This document shows positions 47,625 to 56,267 of a stretch of 64,000 bases of DNA, in pieces; within the stretch, counting starts at the first letter, position 1, and each line of letters starts with the position of its first letter. The stretch is from Evansella sp. LMS18. GTDB taxonomy: Bacteria; Bacillota; Bacilli; Bacillales; Salisediminibacteriaceae. The stretch spans positions 682,001 to 746,000 of the forward strand of contig NZ_CP093301.1 of NCBI RefSeq assembly GCF_024362785.1. Direction: 5' to 3'. The position numbers and the translations under genes are program-made. The notes under the pieces were generated by a model. It searched no databases and was not told where the DNA came from. It saw only the letters and a list, made by a program, of their open reading frames with translations.

Positions 47625-48146
47625 TTATTCCTCCGACCTTAACCGGGAAAATTTCCACTGTCCATAAAGGAGCCTTACAATATGCTCAAACATAAGTTCA
47701 CGGGTAATTTCCCCTGCAGTTAAAATACCAATCGTTCCTTCTTTTTTCCTCACGTCTGTCTTTTCCGCCCATTGATCAATAACATCTCCAAGCTCATTGC
47801 CCGCCCTAATTTTTGCGGCAATATCATCAGGAAGCGGGATTCGCGCGCCACCGGCCGTGTAAACTCCTCCGCCTTTAACAGCCAATGCTCCCCAGTTGCA
47901 AAGGAACATCCCTTCTTCACTGTCAATGACGCCTCCTTCAAGGCCGATTCCCAATGAAACATTTTTATTATTGGTAATTAAATATACTGCTCTGTTCACA
48001 GCTCCTTGTTTCGTCTCCTCGTCCGATAATGGTTGAGGAGATACCGAAGTAGGAACCTCCTCTGACAGAACTTGCGCATCTGTAAAGACACTTTGAACTG
48101 CGGCTATTTTCGCAGGATTTGTTGAACCGATATATATTTCATCCAC
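47625..48146 (-). CDS. DUF84 inosine/xanthosine triphosphatase
   Basis: 173 residues from GTG 48146, which follows GGAGGG at 9 bases and gives the family start MDEIYIGSTNPAKIAAVQSVF; the TTG at 48194 has no ribosome site. House-cleaning hydrolase of ITP/XTP (YjjX-like; family knowledge). Seen: STNPAKIAAV, the QP(L)SDEET-QGAVNRA stretch, and GIGLEGGV that lines the nucleotide pocket. Convergent with ytoQ, same strand as ytoP. Upstream GC-rich hairpin belongs to ytoP. Confidence 0.88.
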   Translation of the reverse strand: MDEIYIGSTNPAKIAAVQSVFTDAQVLSEEVPTSVSPQPLSDEETKQGAVNRAVYLITNNKNVSLGIGLEGGVIDSEEGMFLCNWGALAVKGGGVYTAGGARIPLPDDIAAKIRAGNELGDVIDQWAEKTDVRKKEGTIGILTAGEITRELMFEHIVRLLYGQWKFSRLRSEE

Positions 48147-48262
48147 AGGAACTTGCCCTCCAATTGTTAAATTTTTATAACTGTCCTTCTTCAATCAATC
48201 AGGACATATACAAAAGTATCCGCTACCTTTTTCTGTCTGAAAACCAATACAACCTTCCACAC

Positions 48263-48291
48263 AGAAAACCCCTTTCCTTTACCGGAAAGGG
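48263..48291 (-). terminator. Terminator of ytoP
   Basis: On the minus strand CCCTTTCC-ggtaaa-GGAAAGGGGTTTTC, 15 bases after the stop. Confidence 0.82.
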
Positions 48292-48305
48292 ATTTCATCA
48301 TCTGA

Positions 48306-49379
48306 TTAGACATTACTTCTAATTGTTTCAAGGGTTGTTTTGTCTGTTTTTCTTACAAGAGTGGTGATAAGCTCTTTTGCAGCTGCATAATCATCTACGT
48401 GGATGATGGATGCGGAAGTATGGATGTAACGGGAGCAGATTCCAATAACTGCGGAAGGTACGCCATTTCCTGACATATGAACACGGCCGGCGTCTGTTCC
48501 GCCCTGGGAAATGAAGTACTGGTAAGGAATGTTACCTGACTCGGCGGTATCAAGGATAAAATCCCTCATACCCCGGTGAGTCACCATTGTCCGGTCCAGA
48601 ATACGCAGCAAAGCTCCTTTTCCAAGATGGCCGAACGTATCTTTTTCGTCAGAAGTATCATTGGCCGGGCTGGCATCGAGAGCATAAAAAATGTCAGGCT
48701 GGATCATGTTTGCAGCAACCTGGGCACCTCGAAGGCCTACTTCCTCCTGGACAGTCGCTCCGGAATATAAAGTGTTAGGCAATGTTTCTCCCTGAAGTTC
48801 TTTTAACAATTCAATGGAAAGCCCTACACCGTAGCGGTTATCCCACGCCTTGGACATCACTTTCTTCTCATTCGCCATCTTTTCAAACGGGCAGACAGGC
48901 ACGATCTGCTGTCCTGGTTTAATTCCGATTCTCTCGGCATCTTCTTTATCATCCGCACCTATATCCAGGTGCATATTCTTTATTTCCATCGGCTTGTTCC
49001 GCTTCGCTTCATCAAGAAGATGCGGCGGGATGGAACCAACCACTCCCATAACAGGTCCTTTATCGGTGATCACCTGAAAGCGCTGGGCAAGAAGCACCTG
49101 GCTCCACCAGCCTCCCAGCGGCTGAAAACGAATTAAACCTTTGTCAGTGATTGAGGTGACCATGAAGCCTACTTCGTCCATATGCCCCGCAACCATCACT
49201 TTAGGCCCGTCTTCTTCACCTTTTTTCACACCGAAGATCCCGCCGAGGCGGTCCTGGATTACTTCGTCGCTGTATTTTCTAAGCTCTTCGCGCACAAAGC
49301 CTCTTACTTCATGCTCAAAGCCTGGTGCCCCGGGAATCTGTGTTAACGTTTTGAATAAATCAAGTGTCTCCTGTTTCAT
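48306..49379 (-). CDS. ytoP: M42 family glutamyl aminopeptidase/endoglucanase-like, YtoP
   Basis: 357 residues. Dinuclear metal aminopeptidase of family M42, normally a large tetrahedral assembly. Metal ligands and catalysts seen in order: [12 protein letters not shown] (near residue 65), SKAWDNRYG (near 178), [11 protein letters not shown] (near 211), ALDASPAND (near 233), and [11 protein letters not shown] near the end. Start ATG 49379 behind AAAGGAGC. Gene position as in B. subtilis. All ligands are present, so it should be active. Confidence 0.94.
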   Translation of the reverse strand: MKQETLDLFKTLTQIPGAPGFEHEVRGFVREELRKYSDEVIQDRLGGIFGVKKGEEDGPKVMVAGHMDEVGFMVTSITDKGLIRFQPLGGWWSQVLLAQRFQVITDKGPVMGVVGSIPPHLLDEAKRNKPMEIKNMHLDIGADDKEDAERIGIKPGQQIVPVCPFEKMANEKKVMSKAWDNRYGVGLSIELLKELQGETLPNTLYSGATVQEEVGLRGAQVAANMIQPDIFYALDASPANDTSDEKDTFGHLGKGALLRILDRTMVTHRGMRDFILDTAESGNIPYQYFISQGGTDAGRVHMSGNGVPSAVIGICSRYIHTSASIIHVDDYAAAKELITTLVRKTDKTTLETIRSNV

Positions 49380-49624
49380 TATGTGCTCCTTTCAGAATCT
49401 AAGCTTATGTACCTTTCTACATTTTAACAAAATTATCAGACTTGTTTCCAGTTTTTCGGCTGTCGAAACAAAAACTTCTTTCATTATAATTCACCTTTTT
49501 TTCAAAATTTAACATTATTAAATTTGGCATTTTTGTTTTTGTTGGTTATACTGAAAGCAGAATTGGAATTGTTTTCACTGAAAAAGCTAATCTTATAGTG
49601 CTAACTGGAAAGAGGTGTTTTACA

Positions 49625-49948
49625 ATGGGATGGAAACGTTTCGCAGCGGGAGTAGGGGCTGGTGTGGCCGTAACGCTGATTGCAAAAAACCAGATGGAAA
49701 AAAATCAGAGCCAGCTCTCTCCTGAAAAAGCGTTAAAACAAGTGAAGGAAAAAGCGAAGCATCTTGGTTCGATAGAAGGATCATGGGTGCATATGATCCC
49801 TGAAAAGTATGAAACTGATGAACTTTCCTATAACGTTTACAGGGGCGGAATTACCTGTACCGATGAGCAGGGGAAAATGAACGCTTATGAATTCTATGCA
49901 GATAGCTCGACCGGAGCAATTCTTAAACTGGTTAAACAGGATGATTAA
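49625..49948 (+). CDS. ytzB: PepSY-domain protein YtzB
   Basis: 107 residues from ATG 49625, behind AGAGGTG; upstream frame unsupported. A hydrophobic start (FAAGVGAGVAVTLIA) is a signal or anchor, followed by LSPEKALKQVKEKAKHL and a PepSY-like beta sheet (YNVYRGGITCTDEQGKMNAYEFYADSSTG). PepSY domains often inhibit or chaperone proteases on the cell surface. Function here unknown. Convergent with ytnP over a shared terminator. Confidence 0.88.
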   Translation: MGWKRFAAGVGAGVAVTLIAKNQMEKNQSQLSPEKALKQVKEKAKHLGSIEGSWVHMIPEKYETDELSYNVYRGGITCTDEQGKMNAYEFYADSSTGAILKLVKQDD

Positions 49949-50007
49949 TCGCTGACTGCTTACCTTCAGGCAGCCGCAGCAACAACATTATATACTGTGC
50001 CATACTG

Positions 50008-50042
50008 AAACAGACCCGGAAATGCCGGGTCTGTTCTTTTTG
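50008..50042. terminator. Bidirectional terminator between ytzB and ytnP
   Basis: ACAGACCCGG-aaatg-CCGGGTCTGTTCTTTTT. Confidence 0.88.
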
Positions 50043-50052
50043 TGTTTCAGCC

Positions 50053-50916
50053 TTATTCATTTTCCCGATTTCTGAGAACAGCCTCTTCAATCGTTTTTCC
50101 TTCCTCATCCCATTGCAGTGCCCTGTATTTATAATCGTGGTAAAAAAGAAACCATGCCCGTTCCTTCATTGCCGGCAATAAATATTTCTGCTTCGCATCG
50201 ATGGAGTCCATTGGGTAGTCGTCATATGCAAGCACCCACAATACATTCTGATGCGCATGGGTAGGCATGAGGTCGGCGAGATGTACCACTTTCTCACCGC
50301 CACGTTCCACTACAAGAATGCTGTGCCCCGCACTATGACCTCCGGTATGTATAAGCCGGATGCCCTCCACAGGCTCACATGACTCCTTATATGTTTTCAC
50401 CTGATGCTCGATCGGCTGCCAGTTTTCTTTAAAATACGTATTTTTGGAACGGATGTTAGGTTTTTTTAACTCAGCCCATTCTGTCTCCTGCACCCAGTAT
50501 TCCGCATTCTTAAATACGCTCTCAAATTCACCAGTATCTGTTTTTCGCGAAGTACCGCTGGCATGGTCGAAATGCATATGTGTCATTAGAACATAATCAA
50601 TATCTTCCGGTTTCAGACCGAGGCTGTTTAAGTTTTCCACCACGGAAGATTCGTGGGTAATCCCATAGTTCCTTAATGCTTTTTCGGTAAATTTGCCGTT
50701 GCCCAGCCCCGTTTCCAGCAGAATGTTTTTCCCATCTGCCTGAATCAAAACCGGGTCAGTCCGCAGTTCAACCTGGTTCTTTTCGTTAACTGGATATTTC
50801 CTCTCCCATAATGGCTTTGGAACCACTCCAAACATTGCCCCTCCGTCCATATGGGTGACACCTCCGTTCAGCCATGTATACGTTACGCCACCCGCTTCGA
50901 ACTGTTCTAATGCCAT
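50053..50916 (-). CDS. ytnP: Metallo-beta-lactamase-fold quorum-quenching lactonase YtnP
   Basis: 287 residues. The MBL zinc motif is THMHFDHASG (near residue 110), with HTGGHSAGH (near 194) and HLADLMPTHAH (near 217); FYHDYKY supplies the last His. B. subtilis YtnP degrades acyl-homoserine lactones and interferes with Streptomyces signalling (established for that protein). All ligands are conserved. Lies 28 bases after trmB on the same strand, so is probably cotranscribed with it. Confidence 0.9.
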   Translation of the reverse strand: MALEQFEAGGVTYTWLNGGVTHMDGGAMFGVVPKPLWERKYPVNEKNQVELRTDPVLIQADGKNILLETGLGNGKFTEKALRNYGITHESSVVENLNSLGLKPEDIDYVLMTHMHFDHASGTSRKTDTGEFESVFKNAEYWVQETEWAELKKPNIRSKNTYFKENWQPIEHQVKTYKESCEPVEGIRLIHTGGHSAGHSILVVERGGEKVVHLADLMPTHAHQNVLWVLAYDDYPMDSIDAKQKYLLPAMKERAWFLFYHDYKYRALQWDEEGKTIEEAVLRNRENE

Positions 50917-50944
50917 TTTTTATCATCCCTTCGTCATTCTATGT

Positions 50945-51592
50945 TTACCAATCAGGATTCTTTTCGGCTTCCAGGCGATAGATTCTCATCCCCTTATCAA
51001 CATAACGTTCTTCATACTCGGTCATAATATTGCCTTCCATTTCACTGTTGTGGAGGTCAAGGCTGATATTTTTAAGCCTGAATCCAAACTGGCTCAGGCT
51101 TTCAAGGGAATACTCGAAAAGCGCCTGATTATCTGTCTTCATATGTACTTCTCCCGATTTACCTAATACTTCGGCATATTTCTTCAAAAATCCTTCATGA
51201 GTCAGGCGCCGCTTCTCATGGCGGTTTTTCGGCCATGGATCAGTGAAGTTAATATACACACGGGAAATCTCCCCTTCAGCAAAAATGTCCGTCAGCTTCT
51301 CCACATCATCCTTTATCAGTTTCACGTTTTTCTGAGGCGTCTCAATAAGACGTTCAACTGCAGTGAGAATAACACTATCGTATTTTTCCATACCGATAAT
51401 ATTCCTGTCAGGATAGGCTTCTCCCATCCTCGTGACAAATCTGCCTTTGCCTGTTCCCACTTCAATGTATATAGGATTTTCATTCCCAAAATGTTCGTGC
51501 CATTTCCCTTTCAGCTCTTCCGGTTCAGGGGTCACAATTTCCGGGTGATTTCCGATTACTTCCGAAGCCCAAGGTTTATTCCGTAAACGCAT
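50945..51592 (-). CDS. trmB: tRNA (guanine-N7)-methyltransferase
   Basis: 215 residues from ATG 51592 (AAGGAG 8 bases upstream; a GTG at 51601 overlaps that spacing). Uses S-adenosylmethionine to methylate G46 of tRNAs. Seen: YIEVGTGKGRFV (SAM motif I near residue 43), NIIGMEKYDSV, and YINFTDPWPKNRHEKRRLTHEGF, the TrmB catalytic signature. Gene order ytnP-trmB-ytzH-ytmP as in B. subtilis. Confidence 0.95.
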   Translation of the reverse strand: MRLRNKPWASEVIGNHPEIVTPEPEELKGKWHEHFGNENPIYIEVGTGKGRFVTRMGEAYPDRNIIGMEKYDSVILTAVERLIETPQKNVKLIKDDVEKLTDIFAEGEISRVYINFTDPWPKNRHEKRRLTHEGFLKKYAEVLGKSGEVHMKTDNQALFEYSLESLSQFGFRLKNISLDLHNSEMEGNIMTEYEERYVDKGMRIYRLEAEKNPDW

Positions 51593-51670
51593 AGTTAACA
51601 CTCCTTCTCACATCATCGTCATTACTATATCCTATCTTACCCGTTCTGTCAGTTGTTTTAAAATCCTGAC

Positions 51671-51722
51671 TTCCCGATTGGTTCAGCTAACAACGCAACC
51701 GCTGATTTAAGTTTCACTTAAT
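51671..51722 (-). repeat. Remnant of family C (C4)
   Basis: CCCGATTGGTTCAGCTAAC, a short unrelated stretch, then GCTGATTTAAGTTTCACTTA. The two pieces match the ends of the first-hairpin half of copy C2 (57537-57603); the hairpin between has been lost. Confidence 0.65.
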
Positions 51723-51875
51723 GTGTGTAAAACAGGCAGGCCCGGGGAAAAGAGTTAAAAAGCCATTTTAAAAATATTATCAGAATTCATAGGAGTAAAA
51801 CAAAGGACTGTAGGAAACATTTGATTCACGGGCAAAAAGGGTTATCAATTTACGAAGAAAATAAGGAGGCCGCAA

Positions 51876-52208
51876 ATGGAAAAAGATGAGATGATCCAGC
51901 AAGTGAGGGCGATACTTAAGGAGCAGTTAAAAACTAAGGATGCGGGAAATGGCCAGATGAGAGAATTGGATGATCTGTTAAGTTCTCTCAGGGAAAAGCA
52001 TTTTAATGCTAATTTCAGTGGTACTGTCGAAGAAATCCACGCATACACAAAAACAGCACTAGAAACAAACAGCAAGGATAAACTGCAGGCGCATGTGGAA
52101 CACCACCATCTTAATCTGTCACGCTGGCTGGAAGAGCTGAATTTACTGAAAGCCGGCGGAGGCGCAGTAACCATCGACTATGAACAAAGGAAAGGCAGGG
52201 AAATTTAA
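51876..52208 (+). CDS. Small helical protein, possible divergent YtzH relative
   Basis: 110 residues, start ATG 51876 behind AAGGAGG. All helical by composition; no cysteine, signal or membrane segment. Aligned by eye with the next gene's YtzH-like product: both have an ILxxQ stretch near residue 14, a leucine-rich DDLLSSL / ERLANALL segment near 35, then T-xEIHAYT / TLNTIRNF, and end in HHHLNLSRWLEELN / SELSSWVNQIQ. Its length and the neighbour suggest an ancient tandem pair. Function unknown. The gene has no counterpart I recall in the B. subtilis locus. Confidence 0.7.
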   Translation: MEKDEMIQQVRAILKEQLKTKDAGNGQMRELDDLLSSLREKHFNANFSGTVEEIHAYTKTALETNSKDKLQAHVEHHHLNLSRWLEELNLLKAGGGAVTIDYEQRKGREI

Positions 52209-52294
52209 CATACCCCGCATAATTTCATTTTAAAATCACATCCTTAAATTATGATTCCAAAAGTCAAAACGCTGTTAAGGATGTGGCTTTTAAA

Positions 52295-52606
52295 ATGACA
52301 ATGAATTACCATCACCAGCTTCAGCTGCTGTCCGATATTCTGATGAACCAGCACGATGAACATTACGGGACACACGATGAATATCAACAAGTGGAAAGAC
52401 TTGCAAACGCTTTACTGCAGAATCCATCTGTGAACGGGGAACTCCGTGAGACTCTTAACACCATCCGGAATTTTGCCGCAGAACACGATATAGACGGACA
52501 ACAGGGAAATTTTATACCATCAGAACTAAGCAGCTGGGTGAACCAAATTCAAAACTCGAACCAGAATGGCCCCGGTATGGGAAATACGGGGAACCTGAAT
52601 ATGTAG
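52295..52606 (+). CDS. ytzH: YtzH-like protein
   Basis: 103 residues from ATG 52295 (the GTG at 52283 touches the AAGGA site and is less likely). HQLQLLSDILMNQHDEHYGT then EYQQVERLANALL is what I remember of YtzH, a 90-residue helical protein unique to Bacillaceae and of unknown function. Longer than usual by a Gly/Asn/Gln-rich tail after SSWVNQIQNS. Conserved place between trmB and ytmP. A terminator shared with convergent ytmP follows. Confidence 0.8.
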   Translation: MTMNYHHQLQLLSDILMNQHDEHYGTHDEYQQVERLANALLQNPSVNGELRETLNTIRNFAAEHDIDGQQGNFIPSELSSWVNQIQNSNQNGPGMGNTGNLNM

Positions 52607-52616
52607 CATAGACAGG

Positions 52617-52650
52617 AAAAGACCGGGAACGGCCCGGTCTTTTCTTTATT
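52617..52650. terminator. Bidirectional terminator between ytzH and ytmP
   Basis: AAAAGACCGGG-aacgg-CCCGGTCTTTTCTTTATTT. Confidence 0.88.
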
Positions 52651-52685
52651 TCCCAGCTGAATCAGCTGAAGATAGTCTGTATTTT

Positions 52686-53483
52686 TCAGGAGGAATGAAA
52701 CCGCGACTGACGAATAATCTCGGTAAGGATATCCGACCACTTCGTAATATCATGGAACTCCTGTCTCTGCCAGTGCCATAGCATGCTTTCCACACAATGG
52801 GCTGCCATATACCAGTCAAGACGGTATTTGAGCTCCGGTGTATACGTCACTCCGTATTCTTTCAGCCAGCTTCCCCATTCGTTCTCCGGCACATATAAAT
52901 ACAGCATGGGAGCCAGGTCAAGAGCAGGATCAGCAACTGTCGCGCCGTCCCAGTCAATCAGATATAAACTGTCCTCACTGCTTATGATCCAGTTATTATG
53001 GTTAACGTCCGCATGGCAGACTACATGTTCTTCTATCCTGCTTTCAGGAAGATTCTTCTCAAGCCATTTCAGCGCTTCCGTAATATAAGGATCTTTTATT
53101 TGTAAGCGGACTGCCCGCGATTTGGTTTCTTTAAAAAGTGCCTGCGGTGTCAGGGGATGATTTCCCATCCGCGTAAACATATCAAGGAGCTCTCTTGACC
53201 GGTGGATTTTGGCCAGCAGCCTTGCCACACGCTTCTGGCGCAGTTCCGGCGATTTTAACTCACGGCCTTTGATCCACCTCTGGGCAGTGAGTACATCTCC
53301 GTTTTCAAGACGCTTTGTCCATAGAAGCTTTGGGACAATCCCTTCAGCGGACAGAACAGCAAGAAAAGGAGAGGAATTTCTCTTTATGAAGATTTTCTGG
53401 TCCCCGTTCTCAGCGATATAGGCTTCGCCCGTCGCACCTCCGGCAGGACATATATTCCACTCTTCGCCCAATAAGTGTTCCAA
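52686..53483 (-). CDS. ytmP: Choline/aminoglycoside-kinase-like phosphotransferase YtmP
   Basis: 265 residues from TTG 53483, which follows GAGGGTG at 6 bases and gives MEHLLGEEWNICPAGGATGEAYIAE, as in B. subtilis YtmP. Kinase-like fold: IKRNSSPFLAVLSAEG (lysine of the ATP site), catalytic loop VCHADVNHNNW (Asp near 168), LIDWDGATVADPALDLA (DxD metal site). The phosphate acceptor is unknown; such enzymes act on sugars or choline-like alcohols. Same position as in B. subtilis. Confidence 0.9.
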   Translation of the reverse strand: MEHLLGEEWNICPAGGATGEAYIAENGDQKIFIKRNSSPFLAVLSAEGIVPKLLWTKRLENGDVLTAQRWIKGRELKSPELRQKRVARLLAKIHRSRELLDMFTRMGNHPLTPQALFKETKSRAVRLQIKDPYITEALKWLEKNLPESRIEEHVVCHADVNHNNWIISSEDSLYLIDWDGATVADPALDLAPMLYLYVPENEWGSWLKEYGVTYTPELKYRLDWYMAAHCVESMLWHWQRQEFHDITKWSDILTEIIRQSRFHSS

Positions 53484-53623
53484 TAATTTCACCCTCAATT
53501 TTCTGTATATGATTCCAGCAATGGTAAAGACAATTTCTCAGGTTCCGAAAAGCCTTTACCTATTGTAAAAAATAATTACACTTTCTTCAACTTAATACAT
53601 ATTTTCTTATCTTAATGCTCTTT

Positions 53624-54547
53624 TTAAATATCGTCAATCCTTCCCTGTGCTTCATCCATACGAAGTACAGAGTTTGTAAGGCACTGGCCAAGGAGAGTTT
53701 CAGCAATTTTCAGCTGGTGGTGCTTTACCGGAACAGTTGCAGCTGTAAATTCTTTCTTCCAGCTTGCGAAATTTCTTCTGTCAATAACTTTGGTACGCTT
53801 GCCAGGAAGCTGCGGGAGATCAATGAAGCTGTTTTTAGCAATCACAGCGGTCCTTACAGGAATCTTCATTCCATTATCAGCAAGAATCTCCTCTGTTACA
53901 GTTTTCATTCGCTTTAAAGCAACTCCCGGATTAAGAAGCTTTTCCGTCCGGTCCCCCTGTTTTTTTTCCCAGAACCGGTTGGAAAAGCTTTTATAAACTG
54001 TTTTATCTGTCCCAGGAAGCGCGGTAATCAGCCAAAGCTCCGTAGGTGTCAATATAAGTATATCAAAATCCACAGGTGCTTTTTCCAGGAAAAAAACAGG
54101 CTCATAGAAAATAAAATAAGAGTCAGGAAGCTCCTTCACAAAAAATGAGAGGAGATGATCATAATAATATTTCCTGTTGATTTCTGATTTTTCCGAGATA
54201 GTTGAACTGGCCCAGCTTAGCTGGAAATGAAAAACATCCTCCATAAAAGCTGCTTTTAATTCCTGTTTATCTTTAAATTTAGTGCCAGGTGGAGGAGCTG
54301 GCTCCACTTCATCTGCCTCATTTTTTCTCAGAAAGAGATGTTTCAGTCTCTGGCCCAACGTTTTTCTTTCTTCTGTTTCCTGTTCGAAAGAAATGTCCAT
54401 TTCTGGCAGATAAACTTCCGAACTTCCCCATTCGCTTGAAAATCGTTTCCACCGTTCTTTTTTCAGCCGGACAAACCGGCTTGGATAACGGTAAATATCT
54501 GTCTCATACCGAGAGATATAATCTGATAACTTTACTAGCTGAGCCAA
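53624..54547 (-). CDS. ytlQ: Uncharacterised NERD/nuclease-like protein YtlQ
   Basis: 307 residues from TTG 54547 behind GGAGG. N-terminal half mixed charged; the second half, FFLEKAPVDFDILILTPTELWLITALPG, resembles the beta-rich core of NERD/restriction-endonuclease-like folds, with a conserved Asp in VDFDILIL, but I see no clear E-x-K. Function not known. Between ytmP and the 2'-5' ligase gene as in B. subtilis ytlQ; the pullulanase amyX and ytlR that lie near there in B. subtilis are absent. Confidence 0.8.
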   Translation of the reverse strand: MAQLVKLSDYISRYETDIYRYPSRFVRLKKERWKRFSSEWGSSEVYLPEMDISFEQETEERKTLGQRLKHLFLRKNEADEVEPAPPPGTKFKDKQELKAAFMEDVFHFQLSWASSTISEKSEINRKYYYDHLLSFFVKELPDSYFIFYEPVFFLEKAPVDFDILILTPTELWLITALPGTDKTVYKSFSNRFWEKKQGDRTEKLLNPGVALKRMKTVTEEILADNGMKIPVRTAVIAKNSFIDLPQLPGKRTKVIDRRNFASWKKEFTAATVPVKHHQLKIAETLLGQCLTNSVLRMDEAQGRIDDI

Positions 54548-54589
54548 AATTCTACCTCCATCTCCACCGTTCGCTATATATCTTCTATT

Positions 54590-55144
54590 TTATCCTGAAA
54601 ATCGAATTTTTGAAACGGGTTTATACATAGGTTTTTTTCCCGGCTGCACTTCATAAAGAATTACTTCCTCCACAAGCCACTCCATATTATTCAGGTTCGT
54701 TCCCGTGCTTTCTGTAAAATCATTGTCTGTGTTATAAGATTTCGCAAGTGTGATATGTGGCCGGTAAGGCCGTTTCTCCCTCTTGAAACCATGCTCTTCT
54801 GCTTTACCCGCCGTTTTTTCCTGTATTCGTGACAAGGGTTGTTCCCCGCTAATCCCTGCCCAGAAAACCCTTGGTTTGTTTTTGCTGCCAAAAAAACCTG
54901 TCTGGTCCAGGGTTAACTTGAATGGTTCCTCTTTAGCAAGCCTGTCAGCCAGGGTCGACCATAACGACTCCCTTTCCCCCTCTTTTCCCCAATCCCCTAA
55001 AAACAAGAGTGTGATATGAAAATCTTCTGCATGCGTTATTTTTTTAAAGTAGTTCTCTAAGCTAAGTTGCTGCTGCAGTTCTTCTAAATAACTGCTGATA
55101 TTTTCAGGTACCGGAATGCCAATAAAAAAGTGTGGGCTGCCCAA
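54590..55144 (-). CDS. thpR: RNA 2',3'-cyclic phosphodiesterase (2'-5' ligase family)
   Basis: 184 residues from TTG 55144, with GAAGGTG 6 bases upstream and the family start MGSPHFFIGIPVPENI. Two HxTx motifs, HITLLFLG (near residue 44) and HITLAKSY (near 135), form the catalytic centre. Hydrolyses terminal 2',3'-cyclic phosphates of RNA, and can ligate 2'-5' in reverse. Called ytlP in B. subtilis. Lies between ytlQ (same strand) and the divergent ytkP. Confidence 0.92.
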   Translation of the reverse strand: MGSPHFFIGIPVPENISSYLEELQQQLSLENYFKKITHAEDFHITLLFLGDWGKEGERESLWSTLADRLAKEEPFKLTLDQTGFFGSKNKPRVFWAGISGEQPLSRIQEKTAGKAEEHGFKREKRPYRPHITLAKSYNTDNDFTESTGTNLNNMEWLVEEVILYEVQPGKKPMYKPVSKIRFSG

Positions 55145-55262
55145 GGTAATCACCTTCTTTTTTGAGATAATAAAACTGTGGTACAATAATAAAGCTTAAT
55201 AAACCCGATTGATTTAATCAGATTTCACAGAAATAAAGATGTTATAGAAAGGAAGTGATCAG

Positions 55263-56201
55263 ATGCGTGTCGCAAATAACATGGCCGAGCTGATCGGCGA
55301 TACACCCCTTGTCAAACTGAACCGTGTACCTGATGAGGGAGGCGCCTCTGTTTATCTAAAACTGGAATTTATGAACCCGAGCGGAAGTGTAAAAGACAGG
55401 GCCGCTTATAACATGATTCTACAGGCAGAAAAGGAAGGGCTCCTTAATAGTGACTCGGTAATCATTGAACCAACATCCGGGAACACCGGTATTGGCCTGG
55501 CTATGAATACAGCGGCCAGAGGCTACCGGACAATCCTTACCATGCCTGACACAATGTCGCAGGAGCGGATTAATCTCCTTAAAGCATATGGAGCTGAAGT
55601 GGTACTTACTCCCGGAGACAAAAAAATGCCAGGCGCAATTGAAAAAGCGCATGAGCTCGTAAAAGAAATTCCGAACAGCTTCATGCCTATGCAGTTCGAA
55701 AACAGTGCAAACCCTGATGCCCACAGATCCACAACCGCGAAAGAGATTGAGGAGTGCATGAAAGATATCGGCAAGCCATTATCAGCTTTTGTGGCGGCTT
55801 CAGGAACAGGGGGAACCATCACTGGCACAGCAGAAGAGCTTAAGAAAGTTTATCCTGATCTGACTGTCCATGTAGTCGAGCCTAAAGGTTCTCCAGTGCT
55901 TTCCGGCGGGAAACCTGGGCCTCATAAGCTGGTGGGTACAAGCCCCGGCTTCATTCCCCCAATATTAAATGAAGACGTATATAGTGAAATCTTTTGTATT
56001 TCTGACGAGAATGCCTACGATATTTCACGCCAGCTAGCCAGGAAAGAAGGAATCCTGGTTGGCCCGTCCTCCGGAGCAGCATGCTATGCAGCCCTTCAGG
56101 TGGCGAAACGCTTAACCCCTGATGATGTAGTGGTTGCCATTGCCTGTGATACAGGAGAACGGTATCTTTCTACAGACCTTTTTGATTTTGAAAAAGAATA
56201 A
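55263..56201 (+). CDS. ytkP: Cysteine synthase family protein YtkP
   Basis: 312 residues. PLP-dependent fold type II: Lys in NPSGSVKDRAAYNM (residue about 43), PTSGNTGIGLA, and the phosphate loop GTGGTITGTAEEL. It should make cysteine from O-acetylserine and sulfide or thiosulfate, or a related beta-replacement; substrate choice relative to CysK is not readable. AGGAAGTG precedes the ATG. Divergent from thpR. Followed by a terminator. Same location as B. subtilis ytkP. Confidence 0.92.
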   Translation: MRVANNMAELIGDTPLVKLNRVPDEGGASVYLKLEFMNPSGSVKDRAAYNMILQAEKEGLLNSDSVIIEPTSGNTGIGLAMNTAARGYRTILTMPDTMSQERINLLKAYGAEVVLTPGDKKMPGAIEKAHELVKEIPNSFMPMQFENSANPDAHRSTTAKEIEECMKDIGKPLSAFVAASGTGGTITGTAEELKKVYPDLTVHVVEPKGSPVLSGGKPGPHKLVGTSPGFIPPILNEDVYSEIFCISDENAYDISRQLARKEGILVGPSSGAACYAALQVAKRLTPDDVVVAIACDTGERYLSTDLFDFEKE

Positions 56202-56210
56202 TCTGCATTT

Positions 56211-56240
56211 AAGAGGCTGGGACTTGCCAGCCTCTTTTCT
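56211..56240 (+). terminator. Terminator of ytkP
   Basis: AAGAGGCTGG-gactt-GCCAGCCTCTTTTCT (stem AGAGGCTGG / CCAGCCTCT). Confidence 0.88.
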
Positions 56241-56267
56241 ATGGTGATTAGCTTTTCCTCATTCCGT

